A stretch of DNA of 64,000 nucleotides from Chitinophaga japonensis. Its GTDB lineage: Bacteria > Bacteroidota > Bacteroidia > Chitinophagales > Chitinophagaceae. The DNA is taken from NCBI RefSeq assembly GCF_007830125.1, contig NZ_VLLG01000007.1:246657-310656 (forward strand), given 5' to 3'. The position numbers and the translations under genes are program-made. Of this stretch, positions 1-9,000 are shown one piece after another (the first letter of the stretch is position 1; every line of letters begins with the position of its first letter). Below the pieces are notes generated by a model. That model did no database searches, was not told the origin of the DNA, and saw nothing but the letters and a program-made list of their open reading frames with translations.

Positions 1-3000
1 AGCTGACCGCATTGCGATGCATCAGCGCTACCCCTTTGGGCCGCCCGGTGGAACCGGATGTATAGATCAGGTATGCGAGGTCGGAAGGCTCCGTCTGCAC
101 ATTCGGATTAGCGTCACTATATCCATTGCCCTGCAGCATGTCCGAATCGAGGTCATGATCCTTCAGTACAATATCCGGCCGGCTGTCTGCAATGATATAT
201 TGAATGCGCTCCTCTGGATACTCCCCATCTATAGGCACATAGGCAGCACCTGTTTTCAATATAGCCAGCAGGCAGATGATCATTTTCTCCGACCGCTCTA
301 CCTGTACGCCGGTTACTTTGCCCGGCCCCAACCCATGTTTGGCTGCCAGGTAATGCGCCAGCCTGTTGGCGCTCCGGTTCAGCTCATCATATGTCAGGCT
401 CACTCCTTCATGTATGACTGCGGTATTATGCGGGGTGCGGGCGGCTTGCGCTTCAATCAGCCCATGTATGGTCTTGTGCTGTGGGTAAGGCACTGCGGTA
501 TCATTAAATTTTTCCAGCAGGTCCTTTGTCTCCTTATCAGTAAGGTACTTCATTCCAGATAGCGGCTGCCCGGTATGGCGGCATACGGACCTCGTCATTT
601 CCTGCAGGTGGCGCAGCATATTGTGGATACGCGTTTCATCAAAAATGTCCGTGTTGTAGTTGATGCTGATGTACAAACCGCCGGCCTGTTCACGGAAGTT
701 GACGGTGATATCAAACTTGCTGATATTGCTGTCTTCCCTTTGCAGGTCTCCCATATCCAGCTCTTCCGCCGAAGCCTCATTCTGCTGGTTTTCCTGGATG
801 TCGTCCGCATGCTCATCCCTTTTGTAGGTAACGAGCACATCAAACAGGGGAGAACGGCTTCTGTCGCCTGTAATGTTGAGGTCCTCTACCAGCAGGTCAA
901 AGGGATATACCTGGTGCTCGAAAGCTCCCAACAGGCTTTCCTGTACTTTTTCCAGCAAGCTGTCAAAACTTTCCTGTCCGCTGAAGCGGGTGCGCAACGC
1001 TAATGTATTTACATACAATCCTATTTGTCCCAGCAGGTCATCGTGTTCTCTTCCTGCAACCAGTACGCCCAACACCATATCTTCCTGGCCGGTATAACGG
1101 TACAGCAAAGTGTAAGTGCAGGCCAGCAGCACCATGAACATACTTTTATCCGGCTCACGCTGTACAAAACGTTGCAGCGCGTGTGTATCCTCGCGGCCCA
1201 GTACGGTCCTCACTGTAGCTCCCCGGTAGCTCCTGACGGCAGGACGGATATGGTCCAATGGCAGGTTTAACACCGGCAGCTCCCCGGAGAACTGCTCCAG
1301 CCAGTAATTTTTATACACAGCTATTTCCGGGCTGTTCAGCAGCTTGTTTTGCTGTGCTGCATAATCCTTGTATTGTATTTTCAGCGGTTCCAGCACTGCC
1401 GGTTTACCGGATACCAACCCTTCATAAATGCTGGTGAGCTCCTCCATCATTACATCCACAGACCAACCATCGGATATAATGTGGTGCATGTTGATCAGCA
1501 GAACGGCAAACTCCTCCTTCATGCGCAACAGGTGGGCATGTAACAACGGCCCCCTGCCCAGATCAAACTTATACCGGACTTCAGTAGCAGACAGCTTTGC
1601 CAGATATTCCTGCTGTGCTGGTACATCCTGTGCGGTAAGGTCCACTACATTTACATTGAACCCACTGTCCGCCGGTGCCTGCACTACCTGCCATACGCCT
1701 TCGTGATCATTCAGGAATATGGTGCGCAATATTTCATGGCGCGCTATCAACTGTTCAAAGGCTCCTGACAGCGCTGAAAGATCAATGTCCTCCCTCAATT
1801 CAAACGACATGCACATGTTGTAAGCAGAGCGGCTTTCTTCCATCTGCGCCAGTATCCACATGCGCAACTGCCCGTGCGACAGTTCGTACCTGGGCTGCGC
1901 TGGCAGCACAGGCACAGGGGCTACCGCGCCGGCTGCGGCCGATTGGCTAATGAGAACGGCAAGATCCATGATGCGTGGATAGTTAAAAATGTCGGGGAAT
2001 GATATATCCACGCCCAGGTCCTTCCGCACGCGCCATAATACCCGTATACCCTTCAGGGAATGACCGCCGAGGTCAAAGAAATTATCTTTTATGCCGATCC
2101 GCTCCCGCTGCAGCACTTCTTCCCATATCTTTACCAATGCAGCTTCCACTTCATTGCGCGGCGCTTCATAGGCGCCTGTTTCCGCCATCTCCGGTACCGG
2201 CAGTTGCCGGCGATCCACTTTTCCATTGCTGGTTAAAGGCAGGCGGTCCATTGCCACATAATAGGCCGGGTGCATGTACATGGGTAGCTTTTCCCTCATC
2301 CAGGTGCGTAGTCCCTCCTCATCGGCCGCATCCTTCCATACTATATAGCTTACCAGGTGCCTGTCTGTACCACCTGTTTCCTGTGCCAGTACTACTGCTT
2401 CCCGGACGCCATTGTAACTTTGCAATACGCTTTCCACCTCTCCCAGCTCTACCCTGTAGCCACGGATCTTTACCTGGTTGTCGCCGCGGCCCAGGAATTC
2501 CACGTTGCCTTCGGGAGTCCAACGGGCCAGGTCGCCGGTACGATACAGGCGCTCCCCTGCTGCATGCGGGTTCTCCAGGTATCGTTGTGCAGTCAGGTCC
2601 GGGCGGCCCTGGTATCCACGACCTACACCGGCTCCACCTATGCACAGCTCCCCGGTTATACCAATGCCGCAATACTGCAGGTTCCTGTCCAGCACATATA
2701 TACGGCTGTTTTCCAGGGGACGGCCTATAGGCACATATCCCAGCGGCCGGAGATCAGCACCCACTCCTTCATATAAGCTGGAGTCAATCGTTGTTTCCGT
2801 AGTGCCATAGCTGTTAATAATACGTATGCCTGTATGCGCGAAACGTTCATATGCGCGCCGGTAATCCTCTACCGAAAGCATATCGGACCCCATGTTCAGT
2901 ATTTCCAGGAAGCTGATATCCTTTCCTTCTTCATAAATGTAATCCAGCAGCGGCAGTAACAGGCCGGGGGTGGATTCCACCATGGTGATCCGCTCCTTTT

Positions 3001-6000
3001 GCATCAGCTCATACAAACCGGGCAGATCATACCGCTTCGCGGCCGGGCAGATCACCATCACCCCTCCCCGGAAAATGCTGCGCAGCATATCGCCAAAGAA
3101 CACATCAAAGGAAAGGCTGGCCACCTGCAGCAGCCGGATGCCCAACCTATCCAGCCGGTACGCTGTTCCCAGGCTGCTCCATAAACCCAGCAGCTCCCGA
3201 TGACCAATCATCACGCCTTTGGGATTGCCGGTTGAGCCGGAAGTATACACCAGGTAGGCAAGGCTGTCCGTTCCTGGTTTTAACAAACGGTTAGCCTTGT
3301 CATACTGCTGCTCCTTTTCCTTAAAGCCGGAAAGGTCCAGTATTTTCATCTCATGCTGTACCGGCGCCAGGGTATCCACTTCTTCTGTTTCTGTCACCAG
3401 TACATTAATGCCGCTGTCTGCTATTATATAGTTCACCCTGTCAGCAGGATATTCAGGATCCACCGGCACATAAGCAGCACCGGCTTTCAGGATACCCAGC
3501 ACGCCTGCTACCATCCATTCATTACGGCCTACCATAATGCCCACACTGTCACCGGGCCGGATACCGTAATCCTTTACCAGGCAATCTGCCAGCCTGTTAG
3601 CCTGCTCATTCATCTGCACATAGCTCAGGGTAGTTGCTTCACAACGCAATGCCGGCTGATGGGCACAGCGTTGTACAGTGGCCTCAAAAAGCGTCACAAG
3701 GTCCGGGGCCGGCAGCACTGCCCGACCTGGCCCTGAGAATTCCAGCAACGCATTTTTTTCTTCAACAGGCAGGTATTCCAGCCTGTCTATCCGCTGGCCA
3801 CTGTCCTGTACAATGCTGCGCAGCAATGCTATAAAACGCTCCAGCATGCGCTGTATGCTATGGGCAGCATATATATCCGTATTGTAATTGATGTTCAGCT
3901 CCTGGCAGTTTCCCGGCATGGCGATAAAGGAGAATGACAGGTCGAACATGCTGTTATTACGCTCTACAGAGAATGTATCCGCTGCCAGCCCCTCCTGTTC
4001 CTCATTCCCGATGCCGGTGTGAATGTCCGGCCAGTTTACGATCACATCAAACAGGGGCCGGCGGCTGATCTCCCAACTGATATTGAGGTCTTCCACCAAC
4101 TGGTCTACCGGGTATACCTGGTGGCGGTATGCATCCATCATGTTCCGCCTGACTAGCTGCAGGAATTCCGTAAAGCTATCGGAGCCCTTAAACGAGGTAC
4201 GTATAGGTAATGTATGCACGAACAGGCCTACCAGGTTTTCCGTGTCAGGATGGTCGCGCCCGGAAACCGGCAACCCGATGATAATGTCGTCCTGCCCGGA
4301 GCATTTATATAACAACACCTTCACAACTGCAAAGAGGAAGGTAAATAATGTACACTCGTTCCGGTTAGCCAGGTCAATGATGTGTTGCAGCAGGTCCGCA
4401 TCAATCTGCACAGCGCAGTTGGCGCCGTTCTGGGAACGCACAGAAGGCCGGGGATAATCGGCCGGGATCTCCAGCACCGGCAGATCGCCGCTGAAATGTT
4501 TTAACCAGTAGTCCCGGGCTTTGGTGGCTTCCCCTTGCCCGATCTGTGCATTCTGCCAATGCGCAAAATCCTTGTACTGGATAGGCAGCGGGGGAAGGTC
4601 CGCCGGTTTGTTCTGCATATAGGCGGTATACAGACACAGCACTTCATTGGTCAGTATTTCCTTTGACCACCCGTCGGAGACAATGTGGTGCAACGTGAAA
4701 ATAAAAATGCTGCGATCTGTTTCCATTTCCAGCAGCCGCGCTCTTAACAGCGGCCCCCGCTCGAGATCAAATACCGTATTTCTTTCCTGTACGGCAATTT
4801 CCAATGCCTGCTTCTCCCTGTCAGGGTCCTGTTTCAGGTCTGTTACCTCCAGCCGGAAGGGAATGCTGCCAGGTGCATGTATCTGCTGCCGCAGCGCCCC
4901 TTCTTTGTTACAGAGGGTAGTGCGTAGTATTTCGTGCCGTTCAACAACGGTCAGCAAAGCCCTTTCAAAGGCCGCCTTATCAAAACCTTCCTGCAGCACA
5001 TAGGTGCTGGACATATTATAGGCAAGATTTTCATGCTCGTTCTGATGCAGTATCCACAAGCGCTTCTGGGCATGTGACGCTTCATAGTCCTCTGCTTCCG
5101 GCAACCGGGGAATATGTGTAAATTCTCCATAACCAGCCTTCCTGATAAGGCCGGCCAACTGCTTAATCGCGGGACACTCAAACAGTTGGGCAATATCCAG
5201 CTTTATGCCCCATTCCCTGTATATCCAGGACAATAGTTGTATACCATTAATACTGTTACCTCCCAGTGCAAAGAAATTATCATCTACCGTAAAGAACTTA
5301 CGGGAAGGAAATAGTTTCCTGAACAGGGCGATCACTTTTTCTTCCACAGGATCTGCCTGCAAAAGCTGCTGATCGGCCGCAGGTATGAGCGGCGTTACCG
5401 CCCGCTCGTCAAAAGCGCCGTCAGCGTCCAGCATTTCAGGCGGAATAACACCATAGCGCAACGGCTGACGCTGCTCCGGCACCCCGGCTTCGTGCAAGTA
5501 CTGCATTAACTGCATCAGCTTTGCTACCGGGAACTGTGCGGTTACCAGGCATACGTGACCGTTACGGTCATCTATCCTGACGTCAGGAATACCCGTATGC
5601 AACATGATCATTTCAGCAAGCAACTGCCGGCCGGCGCTTTCCTGTTGTGAGAAAACATCTATTTCTGCTTCACCGGCGCCCAGCAATCTTGCCGGAATAC
5701 CTGTTTGCCAAAGCCTGTTGTCCACCTGTACCAGCAGCCGGCCGTACACGCCATCGGGCAATACTTTATCCTGCCCGTCCTGCACCACGTACCGGTTACC
5801 AGCCAGCGGCCGGGCTACCGGCCATATTCCCGGCGGCGCTATTTTACTGTCCGCATCGGGCAGCCTGTTCCAGGACAGTAAAAATGGAGCGTCCGGCGGC
5901 GCATAAAACCATCCGGCAACACTCTTTCTATCTGTTATTCTCAGGTAGTCCTTCCACCAGGCAGTATGCAGATCGGTTACAGGCGTGGTGGAAATGATGG

Positions 6001-9000
6001 CCAACTGCCTGCCGGGGACCGAGATGGCCGTATCATTACCCAGCAGTAATTTTATCCATAGCGACCTGTCCAGGAAAAACACCCCTTCCGCTTCACTGCC
6101 TGGACGCTGCTCATTTACCATTACATGGCGCGCCTGCAACCAGCCGGACAGCACAATATCTGTCCAAATATTTTTCCCGAGGCCGGCGGTTACCAGCTCA
6201 TACCCGGCATCTCCAACTTCGGGCCCGGTTTGCTGCGCAACGGCATTGAGCTGGTCAATCATCCGGCGATGGCTTACCTCCAACCCGGAAGCCACCTTTG
6301 CAATAGCCGCTCCGCTGGCCGGCATGCTGAGGTAACCGTTCATGCCAGGTTGCTGCCTGGCAAGCCATTCCTCCAGCATCCCGTCTTCCACAACAGGCAG
6401 CTCTTTTAATGTCCGGGTCTGCAGTGTATAGGCGCTGCCTGCCTTAAGTACCGCCAATGCGGCCACCAAGGTTTCATATACGCCATTGGTGCGAACGGCT
6501 ATTACCTGTCCATTGCCCATGCCCAGCCCCTGCAGGTACCCTGCAAAGCAACCGGCTATGTGGTTAATGTGCTGATAGGTATAAGTAGCGCCATCATATG
6601 TTAAAGCCGCCCTGGCCGGGTTGGCCGCTGCTATTTGTTCCAGCAGTACGTGCAGGGCTGCCTGCGTATCTTCCTGCGGAAAGGATGGCGGCCGGCCGGC
6701 TGCTGTAGCTGCAGATTGCGCGGCTACCACGGGCAGCTCATCCACCGCCGTTTCCGGGCGCTCCAGCGCTCCGTACAGCAAGGCGCTGAAATGATCTATC
6801 CATGCACGTACTATCTTTTCCGGGTAATAGTGCTTGTTAAACTGGAAGTGCAACCGCAGTGATCCGCCTGCTTCAATTGCATTGAGGAAAAAATCATACT
6901 TGTTCTCACCCGGTTTTTCCCGTACAACATCCTCCTGCGCCTCTTCCACCTCTGTATGACGTATGGCAGGGTCCATATTAAAAACCACGCGTATATCCGG
7001 GAAGCGGTCTTCTTCTCCTTCCTGCTGCAGCAGATCCAGGCATGAAAAGCGCTGGTGTTTGTAAACGCCCAGCCAGGCCTGCTTTACTTCCTTCAGGAAA
7101 CTGCGAAAAGGCTGTATGCCGTTCACCTCATGGATATAAGGAATGATCTGGTTGCATTGTCCTACCATACCAGGCGCCTCCATCAGCAACTGCCCTGAAG
7201 CAGGTATGCCAATAACCATCCTGGACTGCCGGCAAAGACGGTATAACAGCCCTTCAAAGGCGCCCAGCAACAACATAAACATACTGAGGCCATTTTCCTG
7301 CGCAAACTTCCTGAGGCTTTCCGTATGCTGCTTTGTAAGCACCCATACCCAGCCAGCGCCGGCGCCCTCCTGTTGCGGCTTGTTGCGGAATACGCCTGCT
7401 GGCAGGGCTGGAGAGCTGACAGGCTGCTTTAGCTGCTCCTTCCAGAATGCGACGGCCTCCTTTGCCAACGGCGAAGCGTGCTCCGCCTGCATCCATTCCA
7501 CATACTGCCGGAATGAAGGAGCCGGCGGCAACGCTGCCACAGTATTGGCGGTTGCCGCGATGTATAACTGCAGCAGCTCATCAGACAGCACATTCAGCGA
7601 CCACCCATCTGCGATAATGGAGTGAATCATAAACAATACCTCATAGCTGCCATCTGACTTCCCCAAAACCGCTATGCGGAACAGGGGACCATTTGCAAGA
7701 TCGAACGGCTGCTGCATGGCTTCCTCGTCAGTAATAATTTCCGGCTCCAATGCAGGCTGCAGATGCAGAAACGCCCCGTCTATCCGCACGGTCTGTAATA
7801 TTTCGTGCCGGGCGGCCAAACGTCGCACTGCCTCTTTGAGCGCAGGTATGCTGACTGCTTCCCGGACATTAAAAGAACGACGTGCATTGAATGCCGTATT
7901 TGCCTGTGCATGCGCCGTTGCCGTAAACCAAAGACGCTTCTGCTCATAGGTAAGCGGTATACGGGCGGGCGCGGGCGCCCTGCCTGTTTTCTCATTCGTA
8001 TTTGAAACCAGGAAGCCTTTCTCCTGCATTTCAAAAACCGTTGTTTTCACTGCCTGTATAAATGCGGCAATATCACTGTCCGTATGGGCAGGTGAAATAA
8101 AGAGCGTCATTCCTTCCCACACATAAATACCCTTGTAAGCCAGGTAATGGAAAAACAGCGATAACTCCATACCGGCGCGTATCTGGAACAGGGATCCAAA
8201 ATGTACAATGCTGACGGGCAGCCCCTGATCGGTAAAGAAAGCATTCAGTTCTGCCGCCAGCGCTTCCATGCGTTTGTTCAGCGTATCCTGCAATATGGGG
8301 CCTTGCTCTTTCAGGTAGCGGAGCATGGCGCTGGCAGCCGCCATTGACAACGGGTGATGACAGAATGTACCTGCCACAAAAGTTTTCCGGTGATCAAATA
8401 CCGGGTGCGAATCATCGCCATACTGCCAGTTCTCACCGCCATCCACTCCATGCATAAACGCAGATTTACCTGCCACAATCCCCAGCGGCAGCCCCCCTCC
8501 ACAAATCTTGCCATAAGTTACCAGGTCCGCCTGTATGCCTAACCAGCGCTGGCAGCCCCCGGGATGTATCCGAAAGCCGGAGATGATCTCATCAAAGATC
8601 AGTGCTATGCCCAGTTCTTCCGTCATAACCCGTAGCGCATGCAGAAAATCTGCCGGCTGAAATTCAGGCCTGCGGCTCTGCACCGGTTCCACCAATACAG
8701 CGGCCAGCTCATGTGCGTGCTCGCGTATCACTTCCAACGCGGTATCTGAGCCATAGTCAAGCAACAGCACATCCTCCAGCATTTTGTGTGGAATGCCAGC
8801 GCCTTTAGGTACTGCGTTATAATTACCGGAGAACATGTCACGCTGCGCCAATACCCCATCAAACGTACCGTGATAGGAACCGGCGAACATTACGATCTTA
8901 TTTCTGCCGGTAGCAGCCCTGGCAAGGCGCAGGGCTACCATTACCGCCTCTGTGCCGGAGTTATAGAATGCAGCCCGGTCCACACCTGTCAGCTCGTGCA

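Noticed and set aside
1..520. Substrate prediction for the last A domain
   Set aside because: The window ends just after the A3 region, so the pocket residues are not visible.
5400..7990. Frameshift or assembly error explaining the degenerate C-A module
   Set aside because: The reading frame is continuous with KS, aminotransferase and downstream domains, and residual A-domain landmarks appear in order, so gradual decay explains it better.
8380..8400. Lys in HRKTFVAGTF as the PLP lysine of the aminotransferase
   Set aside because: In class III enzymes the PLP lysine lies in the GKxxGGG segment, found here at 8507-8509.
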